The notes beneath the pieces were generated by a model. It searched no databases and was not told where the DNA came from. It saw nothing but the letters and a program-made list of their open reading frames with translations. DNA of 64,000 nucleotides from Prevotella sp. (GTDB taxonomy: Bacteria; Bacteroidota; Bacteroidia; Bacteroidales; Bacteroidaceae), in NCBI GenBank assembly GCA_017460515.1, contig JAFUAY010000033.1:1-64000 (forward strand), read 5' to 3'. Position 1 is the stretch's first letter, and each line of letters begins with the position of its first letter. Shown here piece by piece: positions 25,884-34,349 of this stretch. The translations under genes and the position numbers were made by a program.

Positions 25884-28214
25884 TTATTTCACAATCACTT
25901 TGCTGACTTTCTGCTTTCCGTCAGCAGTACGTTCCATACGCATGTTTACACCTCGCTGGGGCTTGCTGATGCGATTGCCGCGCAGGTCGTAATAGACAGT
26001 GGCTGAAGCGTGAGGCAATGACAGCTCCTGAACTGCTGATGCATTGGAAGCTACGGTGCCCGTGATGCTCACGTTGGCCAGTCCCATCACTTTGTTGCTG
26101 GCCACATCGTAGAGATGGATAACCAGTGAACTGGTTCCCGTTGAAGCCTTGCCAGAAACGTTCTCATCAATGGTGGTAAACTTCGAGTCGGCGTTGTTGT
26201 CGCGGTTAGCCTGTTGCTCTTCAGCAATCTCAATACGCGTACCGTCATCATAGAGCCAATAGGCTTGGAACTTGGTGCGGTCGGTGCCAAAGCGGGTGAT
26301 ATTGAACGATACGTGGCTGGGCTGGAACCGATAACCTTCTTTCGGCGTGATGTTGAACTTGATGGCATTGCCCTCAGTAGCGCTGGCGTCTGTGCTCTCA
26401 TCATTGATGGTGAAGGTGGTCTCTGTGAGGGTACCAGCATTCTTTGTGCCACTGACCTTCATGTGTGAACCCAGGGTCATAGTGGGCTCTGCCAGATAGT
26501 CGCCAATGGCTGATGAGAAAGCATAGGCGGGGGTAGCCGTTCCTTCAGAGAGTGACCAGTTGATATCGCCCGTAACGCCCTCAATGGGCTTAGGATCGTC
26601 GCCACCGCCATTGATGGCTTCTACTTTTGTTCCGTCTTCTTTCGTGTAGGCGGGATAGTACTCCTCAACAGCACTCTCAGCATCGGCATTTCCATTCAGC
26701 ATGATCTCTTGAACCAACGAGTTGGCGTATACCTCCACATTGGTGTAGTACTTCTTCGGGTCGAGCGTGTACAGTTGGGCATCGGTCGCACTGTTGGGGT
26801 TCAGTCCGTTGGCTGTCTCCCATGCATCGGGCATTCCGTCTTGGTCTGTATCAAACCCTTCGGGGCGACTACCTGTTCCGAAGTTAGCTTCTGTATATCC
26901 ATTTACGTCAGAAACGAGGTCGATGCGACCTTTCTTGCCAGTTACGGAGCCACTGTAGGTGGCTGTGCCGTTCTTGGTCTCAGTCATATAGCGTGTGTCA
27001 ACATCATCGGGTGTCAGTGATGAACCGCAGTAAGCCAGCACCTTGTCATAGGCTTTCTTTGCCGTATGAGTGGTCACAGTGCCCATAGGTCCGGGCTCAT
27101 CCAACTGGATGCAGATGCAGTCCGTGTTGCTGGTGTTCTTGACGTAGGTCTCATTGGCACCGTTGTAGTGGTTGGGGTCAGGACTGTAGCGCTTGCCGTT
27201 GATGACATAGGTTCCGTCATCATAGGTCATGTAGCTCCATCCGGCATTGGCCGTGCTGTTGATTTGGTTGCCACTGAGGTAGTAACGGCTGGTCATGGTC
27301 CAGTAGATAGGATAACCGCTGGCATTGCCAGAAGCACCTACGGTAACGGTGGTCAGTCGACTGGTAGTGGCAGCAGGACCTGTCTTGTAGTAGTTGTTCA
27401 CCATATTGATCTTACCACCGCCAGGACCTCCGTAGCAGCCGTTGCCGCAGTTGTAGATGACACAGTTGCGGAAGTCCACATTCTCAGCCTGTACCGCATT
27501 CTCCCAGTTATATTCGCTATAGAGCTTATTGCCTGTATAGCCAGTCCAGTCATAGCGTGCACCATTGAATCGGGGCGTGCGGTTAGAGTGGTGAATCAGC
27601 AGGTTGTGGTGGAACGAGGCCAGTTTGCCGCCCCAGATGCCGCCATAGCCATGAGCACCCTTCGAGTGACCAGGATTGACGAGGCTCTCGCCAACGGTAC
27701 ACCACTGCATGGTGAAGTTGTTGTTATCGTAGAATGATGCCGTCTCATCGATACTCCATGAGAACGAGCAGTGGTCGAGCATCATGCCTGTATAGTGGCG
27801 GGCTGTTGATGCATCGGCACCATCGTTGATGTCTTTCTCCTGTCCGCGACGGATTCGGATGAATCGCATCACGATATTATTGCCAGAAGGATTCACGTTG
27901 TAGTAGCGCAGGGTGATGCCGGGAGCAGGTGCTGTCTGACCCAAAATGGTGGTGTTGGCACCAATGTTGACATCGCTCTGCAGCGCAATCACGCCAGCCA
28001 CATCAAAGACAACGATTTTCTTGTCAGTGCCCTTTACGGCCTGACGGAACGAGCCTGTGCCAGAGTCGTTTAAGTTCGTGACGTGTACAACTTTACCGCC
28101 TCGTCCGCCTGTGGTGTAGCGTCCGTGTCCTTCAGCACCAGGGAAAGAAGGTGCCTGTGCTTGTGCGGCCATTGTGAAGACCGCGAGAGTTAGTGTAGTA
28201 AGTAGCTTCTTCAT
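25884..28214 (-). CDS. Pectate lyase, PL1 type, with C-terminal binding-like domain
   Basis: 776 residues from ATG 28214, which begins a signal peptide (MKKLLTTLTLAVFTMAAQAQ). The open frame runs back to 28418 through two copies of a 23-bp repeat, which is not coding. The PL1 helix opens FPGAEGHGRYTTGGRGG and holds DHCSFSWSIDE and HHNLLIHHSNRTPR, with DTDQDGMPDAWE near residue 475. Unlike the paralog at 8866, about 200 residues follow (INWSLSEGTATPAYAFSS onward), a beta-sandwich probably binding glycan, and a sorting-like tail (VYYDLRGNRI ... KVIVK). It follows the GH28 fusion gene by 106 bp on the same strand. Confidence 0.9.
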   Translation of the reverse strand: MKKLLTTLTLAVFTMAAQAQAPSFPGAEGHGRYTTGGRGGKVVHVTNLNDSGTGSFRQAVKGTDKKIVVFDVAGVIALQSDVNIGANTTILGQTAPAPGITLRYYNVNPSGNNIVMRFIRIRRGQEKDINDGADASTARHYTGMMLDHCSFSWSIDETASFYDNNNFTMQWCTVGESLVNPGHSKGAHGYGGIWGGKLASFHHNLLIHHSNRTPRFNGARYDWTGYTGNKLYSEYNWENAVQAENVDFRNCVIYNCGNGCYGGPGGGKINMVNNYYKTGPAATTSRLTTVTVGASGNASGYPIYWTMTSRYYLSGNQINSTANAGWSYMTYDDGTYVINGKRYSPDPNHYNGANETYVKNTSNTDCICIQLDEPGPMGTVTTHTAKKAYDKVLAYCGSSLTPDDVDTRYMTETKNGTATYSGSVTGKKGRIDLVSDVNGYTEANFGTGSRPEGFDTDQDGMPDAWETANGLNPNSATDAQLYTLDPKKYYTNVEVYANSLVQEIMLNGNADAESAVEEYYPAYTKEDGTKVEAINGGGDDPKPIEGVTGDINWSLSEGTATPAYAFSSAIGDYLAEPTMTLGSHMKVSGTKNAGTLTETTFTINDESTDASATEGNAIKFNITPKEGYRFQPSHVSFNITRFGTDRTKFQAYWLYDDGTRIEIAEEQQANRDNNADSKFTTIDENVSGKASTGTSSLVIHLYDVASNKVMGLANVSITGTVASNASAVQELSLPHASATVYYDLRGNRISKPQRGVNMRMERTADGKQKVSKVIVK

Positions 28215-28230
28215 ATTCTTTTCTTTTTTT

Positions 28231-28253
28231 TTGCGACTGAGCCGCAACATACG
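28231..28253. repeat. 23-bp hairpin repeat, copy 1
   Basis: Identical to 28269-28291 and 29862-29884. Contains TTGCG/CGCAA arms around a short loop, followed by CATACG. Lies in the leader of the second pectate lyase gene. Confidence 0.9.
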
Positions 28254-28268
28254 TAACTTTTTCTTTTT

Positions 28269-28291
28269 TTGCGACTGAGCCGCAACATACG
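28269..28291. repeat. 23-bp hairpin repeat, copy 2
   Basis: Second identical copy, 38 bp from the first; the spacer between the copies is T-rich. Confidence 0.9.
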
Positions 28292-28320
28292 GATTTTTTT
28301 TGCTTATCAATCTTTGGGTT

Positions 28321-31300
28321 TTATTGCATTTGACGGAGACCCTCCCAGCGCACGTTCCATGTACCGTCCTTGGGGAATCCTGGATTATTGCCGAGGGTAC
28401 AGCCGTCCCAACCGGCACACATCATGGCTACGGCAGTGAGTAGGGCGCCATTGCCAGGCAGGTAGAGACGCAGGCGGTCGGCAGTCTGGAAGTTATGTCC
28501 ATTCTTCAGATAGGTGTTCTTTTGGGTATTGATGAGCAGAGCTTTGAGTGCCGTATCGGGCTGTCCCAATCGGGCAGCGGTCATTGCCACCATGCCGTAA
28601 TCCCATCCCCAGGTGGTCTGCCAGTTCCAGTTCTGCATTACCCAATTGAGGGTGGCTGTCATCTTCTCTTGGGAGAAGAGAACTGAGGGACTAGCCGCTC
28701 TAGATTGGCTAGAAATACTAGATTGGCTAGAAATACTAGATAGCATAGAATTGTTTGGCAGAAGTCCGCAGGCTCCCAGTACTGCGGGGTGGTCGTTGCG
28801 GCATTTCTCCGCAAAGGTCTCGGTGGTCACGGCTTTTCTGGAATCTCCGGATTTTCCGGATTCTCCGGCTTTTCTGGCTTTACTGGATTCTTCGGCTTTG
28901 CTTGCCTTGCCATTTCCTCCCACCGTGTCGAACGGATCGAAGCTCTTCAGACCTGTAGTATTGCCTTTGGGCAGACCAGCGGTGTAAATACCGTTTTGCT
29001 CTGGCAGGGGAGTGAGGTTGCTGATGATCTTGTCCCATTCAGCCACACGCTCCTTACCCTGACGCTCGCGCCACTGCTGGGCAACACTCAGTCCATACTG
29101 CCAGTAGGCCAGTTCGAAGGGATGGTTAAAGCTGAAGTCCTTCGACATAGACTCCTGCATGGCGGTAGCTCCTTGCAGGAAGTATTGAGGGCGTCCGGGT
29201 TTTCCGGGGGTTCCGGATATTCCGGACTTTCCGGTTTTTCCGGATATTCCGGAATTTCCAGCTGATTCAGAGACGAAGTCTGCCATGAATTCAGCAGTTT
29301 CTTCTACCTGCTTACCATATTTCTGAAGTATTTCTTGCGAGGGGGTAGCCCTGTAGAGTTCTTCAGCCATATATATATAATGTGGCTGCTGCCAGATGAG
29401 GAATGAACCTGTGTTAGAAGGTGCTTCACCAGCCCAAGGATCCGTCATCTTCATCCAACGGATGCCCTTGAACCCTTGACGTTCAGCAATCTTCTTGGCC
29501 TCAGGATAGGCAACTTTGTTGTACCAGTCAAGCACTTCGGCTACTACCTGCGGACGATTCCAAAGGGCGAAGTCAACCATGTGCCACCAGGTCATCTCCA
29601 AATGAGGACGCCCGAACCAGGAGTTGTAGGTCAGTCCAGTCTCTTGTGGAGGCATGTTGTTGGCACAGTTTATCTGTGTCAGATACTGCGACAGCACCAC
29701 GCGACGCTCCAGTTCCTTCGCGCGAGGATCGGTGCAGGCAGAAAAGTCAACGATGGCTCCGGCATTCCACCAGCGGTTCCATGATTTGAGGACTGCACGC
29801 AGGCGCTCGTCGTAGACAAGGGGCTTGTTTGTCGTGACTTTGTTTGTTGCGTCTTTGTTTGTTGCGACTGAGCCGCAACATACGGGACTATAGGAGGCCT
29901 CAAAGGAGAGGACATCATCGGTGGTGGTCAGCTCGAAATGATGACGGTCGCACTCATTGAGTGTGGCATTGCCTTGCCAGCGCAGGTGCAGGTAATAGCG
30001 TGTATCATCGATTATGTGCTCGATAAGGGCTGAGTGAGGGTCAGCAACTGAATTGCTGACCACACGAGAGGTGTGACGTTCCGGCTTGGTGAAGTCGGCA
30101 GCAGCATCGGCATGCTTGCCGGTGGGATAGGGCAGGCGGATGGAAACGCGGGCACGACCGTCTTTCAGCAGTGAGCTCTTGATGCGGTAAAGCATAGCAT
30201 CCTCGTTCTGCAGACAGGCGGTGGTTACATCAACGGGTGTACCATTGACTGCAAATCGCGATTCAATGACTCCATCGTAGAGCTTCAGTTCCTGACGGAT
30301 ATCCTTCAAGTCTTTCAGCTGTACGTCTTTTCCATCGGCTTTCTTCATGCTCAAGCCGATGATGCCCAAATTCAAACGGTGCGGGTTGATGCGGAAATAT
30401 TCCGTAGCCTGAATATTGCGGGGGGTGACAGAAGAACCCTCACCCATGTGTTTCTGCTTATACTCAACGGCATAAACCTCCTGATGGCCGTGGCCCAGAT
30501 CAAATGATTTCTGAGACTCGGCAGCTGTCAAGCCAGCGGTGTTTTCGAACTTATGCCATCCCCAGTCGGACATGGCTGTCAGAGGCACACCTGCCTCGTA
30601 ATCAAAAGGGAACGACTGCAGGCCGGTAACGTCGACCGTCGTTGCAAAGTGTCCGTTTCCTACTGTGAGTGATGCCAACGGGTCGGCTTCGGTAATCACG
30701 GGGTTATTGCGTGAGACAACACTCTGACGGCGAATCTTCTGCATCACGTTGTCGGTCGTAAATCCCATCTGTTCCATTTCGAGTGAAGCCCATATGAACG
30801 GACCCGCACCTTTCGCATCGTTGTCGCGAATCTGCTCAGAGAGATAATAGTTGTATGAACCGTCGCGACGCTTGTTCTCCTTCGCCTTTGCCTTGGGATT
30901 GATCTTCTTCAGTGCAGCCTCTACCTGTGGACTGATGCCAGGGCCAAGGCCCGCAACAGAACAGCCCTTCGTGAGAGAGATGGTCTTGTCGGCATTCACA
31001 CGAATGAAATTATTGATGATGCCGCGATAGGCTTTGATGCCAGCCTCACGATACTGTGTTCCTACATACCCTTTGCGGTAAGCCTTCAGGAGTGCGTAGG
31101 CAAACATTGATGAACAGGTGCTCTCCAGATAGTTTCCCTCGCGTTTGGGAGCGTCCATCACCTGATACCAGACACCCGATTTCTTGTCCTGCCATTTGAT
31201 AATGGCGTCAAGGTCCTTCTTCAACAGATCGATGACCTCTCCACGGCGGGCGTAGTCCTCTGGCAGTGCATCAAGCACCTCGATGAGTGCCATTGTGAAC

Positions 31301-33420
31301 CATCCCTGAGCGCGTCCCCAGCAGTGCTGTGAAAGACCTGTCTCCTTGTCTGCCCAGAACATGTTGCGGTTCTCATCGTAGGCATGACGGTTCAGTCCGG
31401 TCTTGGGATCGAGTGTACGCTGATAGGTGATGAGCAGCTGGTTGACGGCATCGTCGTAGATAGCAGTCAACTCCTTTTGAATGGCTGCTTTCTGTTTGGC
31501 AGTCTTTGCAGGCTTAAGGGCTGTGGTGATAGGTGCTGTGAGTACTCGGTAGGGCAGTCCCATGAAGATACCGTCGAGCCATACCTGATAGGCGTAGATA
31601 GCCTTGTGCCAATACACTTTATCTGCCACGGTGCGGGGCTGGTCCTGCAATTGCTTCATCAGTGTCTGCATGGCCTTGAGGTTTTTCTCTTCGGGCAACT
31701 GCTGGTACATACGGGTAACGAAATGGCCCGTGCGGATATTGTCGAGATTATAGTCCAGGATGTTATAACCGCGAATATCGCCCTGAGCATTGATCATCGT
31801 GTCAGTATACAACTTGCAGTAATCCAGAATCTTCTGGTCGCCATATTTAAGATAGGTATCGAGCATACCTTCGAGTTCGATGCCCATCACATAGCTCCAC
31901 TTCGGACGGGTAGAGAAGTCCAGCATATATGAAAGAGGTGTACGCTTCATCTCGGAGTAGGTCATCCACTGGGCATAGCTCTTATAGGGCTTCTCCAGCA
32001 GGGAGAGACCACCGTTGATGAAGAGATTGTCGAAGCGCACGTCGCGCGTCTTGCCACTCATGAAGTTGCCTTCCTGCACACCATTGAAGTGACAGTTCTT
32101 TACGTTGATGTCATAGACGTAGGTGTCTTCGTCAAGACCGATAATCTGTACACCGTACTGCGATTTCTCGCTGGTGATATTCTCAATGTTCACGTTGCGA
32201 ACGATGGGGTAGTAGCCACGACAGCATATCTCGTTGTGCTCATAGTCGAGGTTGATTTTCAGCACAGACTCCTTGCAGACGCCCACCTTAATATTTCGCG
32301 CGTTGATGTTCTCAATGACGCCACCACGGCAGGAGTTGGTCTTGATGCGGACTACGCGCTCCAGTTCGGGCGAGTCCATCACACAGTCGTGGGCAAACAC
32401 GTTCTGACAACCGCCAGAGATCTCTGAGCCGATGACCACGCCACCATGACCGTTCTTCATCTCACAGTTGCGGATGATGATGTTCTTCGAGGGCATGTTG
32501 CGCTCGCGTCCGTCACGGTTGCGTCCGCTCTTGATGGCGATACAGTCGTCTCCAGTGTTGAAGAAACATTCCTCTATCAGTACGCGGTCGCAGCATTCTG
32601 GGTCACAGCCGTCACCATTAGGACCATCGTTGATCATCTTTACGCGACGAACGGTGATGTCGGTAGAGTGCAGGGGATGAATCACCCAGAACGGTGAACG
32701 CAGCAAAGTGATGTCTTCCAAGAGGATACGCTCACATTTATTGAAGTTGACCAACTGTGGACGCAAACCGTCCTTGGCACCGAATACGCGTTCAGGAGTG
32801 CGCTGTCCTTTCTCATCATACATGGGAATACCGTCTTCTCCGTTCTTCAACAGACGGGGACGAGACTCAATCTTCTGACTGATCATGCCTTGCTTCCATC
32901 CATACTGGGCAGCACCGCACCAGGGCCACCAAGTCTCATTGGAACCACCACCGTCGATTGTTCCCTTACCCGTGATGGCAATATCAGTAGCCTTGAATGC
33001 GTAGACACAGGGTGAGAGATTGAAACATTCCAGACCCTCCCATGATGTCTCCACGATGGGATATAGCTCTGGCTCGAAAGCGAACAGCAGTACTGCCCCC
33101 TCTTCAACATGCAGGTTGACGTGACTCTTCAGCACGATAGCACCAGTGGTGAAAGTCTGGCCTGCAGGGATAATCACACGTCCGCCACCTTTCTTCGAGC
33201 ATTTGTCAATTGCTTTTTGAATGGCTTTCTGGTTTGCGGCAGCCGAGTTTGATGGTTTGGCACCAAACTTGGTGATGTCATAGTCTTTTCCGACAATCTG
33301 CGGAGTTTTAATACTTTGCTCAATCTGCTTGTAGAGTGCTTCGTCCCATTCGCGGGCCGAAAGGGTTGATACTGGCAGCAACAGAGCAAGAAGCAAGATT
33401 TTTAAAAGTCTTGTTGTCAT
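28321..33420 (-). CDS. GH28-GH105-(alpha/alpha)6 fusion enzyme
   Basis: 1,699 residues in one uninterrupted frame with a signal peptide (to about 22). Residues 45-470 are a GH28 polygalacturonase-type beta-helix with NGDGCDPE, TGDDCIAIKSGRN, GHGGVVIGSE and VRIKTN in order. Residues 495-890 resemble GH105 unsaturated rhamnogalacturonyl hydrolases (YDENRNMFWADKETG, CWGRAQGWFTMALIEVLD, KREGNYLESTCSSMFAYAL). Residues 900-1690 open with ADPLASLTVGNGHF and look like a six-hairpin glycosidase of uncertain family. Together they could cut pectin backbone and remove unsaturated ends. Several short tandem repeats lie in the third part. Own promoter at 33477; second pectate lyase follows. Confidence 0.85.
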   Translation of the reverse strand: MTTRLLKILLLALLLPVSTLSAREWDEALYKQIEQSIKTPQIVGKDYDITKFGAKPSNSAAANQKAIQKAIDKCSKKGGGRVIIPAGQTFTTGAIVLKSHVNLHVEEGAVLLFAFEPELYPIVETSWEGLECFNLSPCVYAFKATDIAITGKGTIDGGGSNETWWPWCGAAQYGWKQGMISQKIESRPRLLKNGEDGIPMYDEKGQRTPERVFGAKDGLRPQLVNFNKCERILLEDITLLRSPFWVIHPLHSTDITVRRVKMINDGPNGDGCDPECCDRVLIEECFFNTGDDCIAIKSGRNRDGRERNMPSKNIIIRNCEMKNGHGGVVIGSEISGGCQNVFAHDCVMDSPELERVVRIKTNSCRGGVIENINARNIKVGVCKESVLKINLDYEHNEICCRGYYPIVRNVNIENITSEKSQYGVQIIGLDEDTYVYDINVKNCHFNGVQEGNFMSGKTRDVRFDNLFINGGLSLLEKPYKSYAQWMTYSEMKRTPLSYMLDFSTRPKWSYVMGIELEGMLDTYLKYGDQKILDYCKLYTDTMINAQGDIRGYNILDYNLDNIRTGHFVTRMYQQLPEEKNLKAMQTLMKQLQDQPRTVADKVYWHKAIYAYQVWLDGIFMGLPYRVLTAPITTALKPAKTAKQKAAIQKELTAIYDDAVNQLLITYQRTLDPKTGLNRHAYDENRNMFWADKETGLSQHCWGRAQGWFTMALIEVLDALPEDYARRGEVIDLLKKDLDAIIKWQDKKSGVWYQVMDAPKREGNYLESTCSSMFAYALLKAYRKGYVGTQYREAGIKAYRGIINNFIRVNADKTISLTKGCSVAGLGPGISPQVEAALKKINPKAKAKENKRRDGSYNYYLSEQIRDNDAKGAGPFIWASLEMEQMGFTTDNVMQKIRRQSVVSRNNPVITEADPLASLTVGNGHFATTVDVTGLQSFPFDYEAGVPLTAMSDWGWHKFENTAGLTAAESQKSFDLGHGHQEVYAVEYKQKHMGEGSSVTPRNIQATEYFRINPHRLNLGIIGLSMKKADGKDVQLKDLKDIRQELKLYDGVIESRFAVNGTPVDVTTACLQNEDAMLYRIKSSLLKDGRARVSIRLPYPTGKHADAAADFTKPERHTSRVVSNSVADPHSALIEHIIDDTRYYLHLRWQGNATLNECDRHHFELTTTDDVLSFEASYSPVCCGSVATNKDATNKVTTNKPLVYDERLRAVLKSWNRWWNAGAIVDFSACTDPRAKELERRVVLSQYLTQINCANNMPPQETGLTYNSWFGRPHLEMTWWHMVDFALWNRPQVVAEVLDWYNKVAYPEAKKIAERQGFKGIRWMKMTDPWAGEAPSNTGSFLIWQQPHYIYMAEELYRATPSQEILQKYGKQVEETAEFMADFVSESAGNSGISGKTGKSGISGTPGKPGRPQYFLQGATAMQESMSKDFSFNHPFELAYWQYGLSVAQQWRERQGKERVAEWDKIISNLTPLPEQNGIYTAGLPKGNTTGLKSFDPFDTVGGNGKASKAEESSKARKAGESGKSGDSRKAVTTETFAEKCRNDHPAVLGACGLLPNNSMLSSISSQSSISSQSRAASPSVLFSQEKMTATLNWVMQNWNWQTTWGWDYGMVAMTAARLGQPDTALKALLINTQKNTYLKNGHNFQTADRLRLYLPGNGALLTAVAMMCAGWDGCTLGNNPGFPKDGTWNVRWEGLRQMQ
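28700..28739. repeat. 18-bp tandem repeat inside the fusion gene
   Basis: CTAGATTGGCTAGAAATA is present twice in a row (28700-28717, 28718-28735) plus a partial copy. It encodes SISSQS repeats in frame. Confidence 0.85.
28836..28898. repeat. 9-bp tandem repeat inside the fusion gene, block 1
   Basis: Seven 9-bp units of the type TTCCGGATT (TTCTGGAAT, CTCCGGATT, TTCCGGATT, CTCCGGCTT, TTCTGGCTT, TACTGGATT, CTTCGGCTT). In frame; encodes a Lys/Ser/Gly/Ala-rich linker. Confidence 0.85.
29193..29264. repeat. 9-bp tandem repeat inside the fusion gene, block 2
   Basis: Eight 9-bp units built on TTCCGG, including TTCCGGATA twice. It encodes a collagen-like SGISGKTGKSG linker. Same unit family as block 1, 295 bp away. 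Confidence 0.85.
29824..29868. repeat. 15-bp tandem repeat inside the fusion gene
   Basis: Three 15-bp units (29824, 29839, 29854) reading in frame as VATNK, DATNK and VTTNK. The unit at 29854-29868 runs into the 23-bp repeat copy at 29862. Confidence 0.8.
29862..29884. repeat. 23-bp hairpin repeat, copy 3, inside the fusion gene
   Basis: Identical to the two copies at 28231 and 28269 but located within coding sequence, where on the minus strand it reads PVCCGSVA in frame. Confidence 0.9.
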
Positions 33421-33476
33421 AACAATGTAGGTTGCTTTTTTTGATAATGTTTTAGCTACGTTTTAGTTTATGCGTG

Positions 33477-33508
33477 CAAAAGTACAAAATAAATACGATT
33501 CATCCAAA
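33477..33508 (-). promoter_or_regulatory. Promoter of the fusion gene
   Basis: On the minus strand TTTG (33505-33508) and TACTTTTG (33477-33484) are 20 bp apart, 56 nt before the start. Confidence 0.65.
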
Positions 33509-33531
33509 TCCGTGGAGCGTTTTCTTACATA

Positions 33532-34221
33532 TTAGCGTAATTGGGAAATGAAACTGTCGAGAAGTGGTACATCGATGACGGCAGGCGATGATTCGAAATG
33601 AGTGGACAAATCGACGCCCTTGAACAGCGGATGACTGAACGAGCGAATCAGGGCTGCATCCTGAGACGTGATGTCTCCTCCCAAAAGGAAAGGCTTGCAG
33701 TGTTCGTAATGCGCTAACTGATTGAGCACGAATTGCTTATCACTATCATCGTTGGGTAATAAGAATAAGAAATAATCCACGCAGTCCTCATACTGCTGAC
33801 AGGCTGAGATACCCTCGGAATCCTCCGTATGGATGGTCTTGATGAACTGGATACCGCCACTGATGGGATGCTTTTCTGACGTGTCTCCATAATAGCCGGG
33901 ATCAATGCTTCTGCGTAGATTCCGGATCAACGTAGGAGTCTCCCGTCCGTCAAACTGAACGAAATGAAGGCTGAAATTGACCACACGTGTGATGATGTTC
34001 TGAGCCATCTCGTCAGTAAACACGCCCACTCTCTTTGGTGACTGATGGGTAGTAAGCTTTGAGAGGTCAGCCTTGTCAGGGATAATACCTGCATGGGTGG
34101 GAATCATGGTGACATTGCGAGGGGAGTCAGTACAGAACACCATACCTATCCAGTCGACACCTAATTTGGATACTTCGTGAATATTATCGCCATCACGCAG
34201 GCCGCTTACCTTAATAGTCAT
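33532..34221 (-). CDS. TrpF-like protein with altered catalytic residues
   Basis: 229 residues. Strand and loop order follow phosphoribosylanthranilate isomerase: KVSGLRDGDNI, GVDWIGMVF and SPRNV at the N-terminus, VGVFTDE, LHFVQFDGRETP, and a phosphate-site-like FLLGGDIT. In true TrpF the first motif is KVCG or KICG with a catalytic Cys; here it is Ser, and the region that should carry the catalytic Asp reads FLFLLPNDD. There is no trp operon around it. It may be a degenerating isomerase or a paralog with a new role. It has its own -7 box at 34248 and sits between pectin genes. Confidence 0.7.
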   Translation of the reverse strand: MTIKVSGLRDGDNIHEVSKLGVDWIGMVFCTDSPRNVTMIPTHAGIIPDKADLSKLTTHQSPKRVGVFTDEMAQNIITRVVNFSLHFVQFDGRETPTLIRNLRRSIDPGYYGDTSEKHPISGGIQFIKTIHTEDSEGISACQQYEDCVDYFLFLLPNDDSDKQFVLNQLAHYEHCKPFLLGGDITSQDAALIRSFSHPLFKGVDLSTHFESSPAVIDVPLLDSFISQLR

Positions 34222-34247
34222 TCTTTCCTTTTTTGTGTAATATGACG

Positions 34248-34255
34248 CAAAAATA
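34248..34255 (-). promoter_or_regulatory. -7 box of the TrpF-like gene
   Basis: TATTTTTG on the minus strand, 26 nt before the start; no clear TTTG at -33. Confidence 0.5.
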
Positions 34256-34299
34256 CAACTTTTTTATGAGATAATGCTTTTGTAATAACAATTTTTTCG

Positions 34300-34307
34300 T
34301 ATATTTG
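34300..34307 (+). promoter_or_regulatory. -7 box of the GH-A-like enzyme gene
   Basis: TATATTTG, 42 nt before the ATG at 34350, with TTTG 17 bp upstream (34279-34282). Divergent from the box at 34248. Confidence 0.55.
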
Positions 34308-34349
34308 CAGCACGTTAGAGGAATATTATTACTAATTTGAACTTACATA

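Noticed and set aside
28214..28418. A 68-residue N-terminal extension of the second pectate lyase
   Set aside because: It translates two copies of a hairpin repeat and a Lys run and overlaps the upstream gene; a signal peptide begins at 28214.
28613..28987. Plus-strand frames with Phe/Ser/Gly repeats across the 9-bp arrays
   Set aside because: These arise because the repeat unit length is a multiple of three, leaving all frames open.
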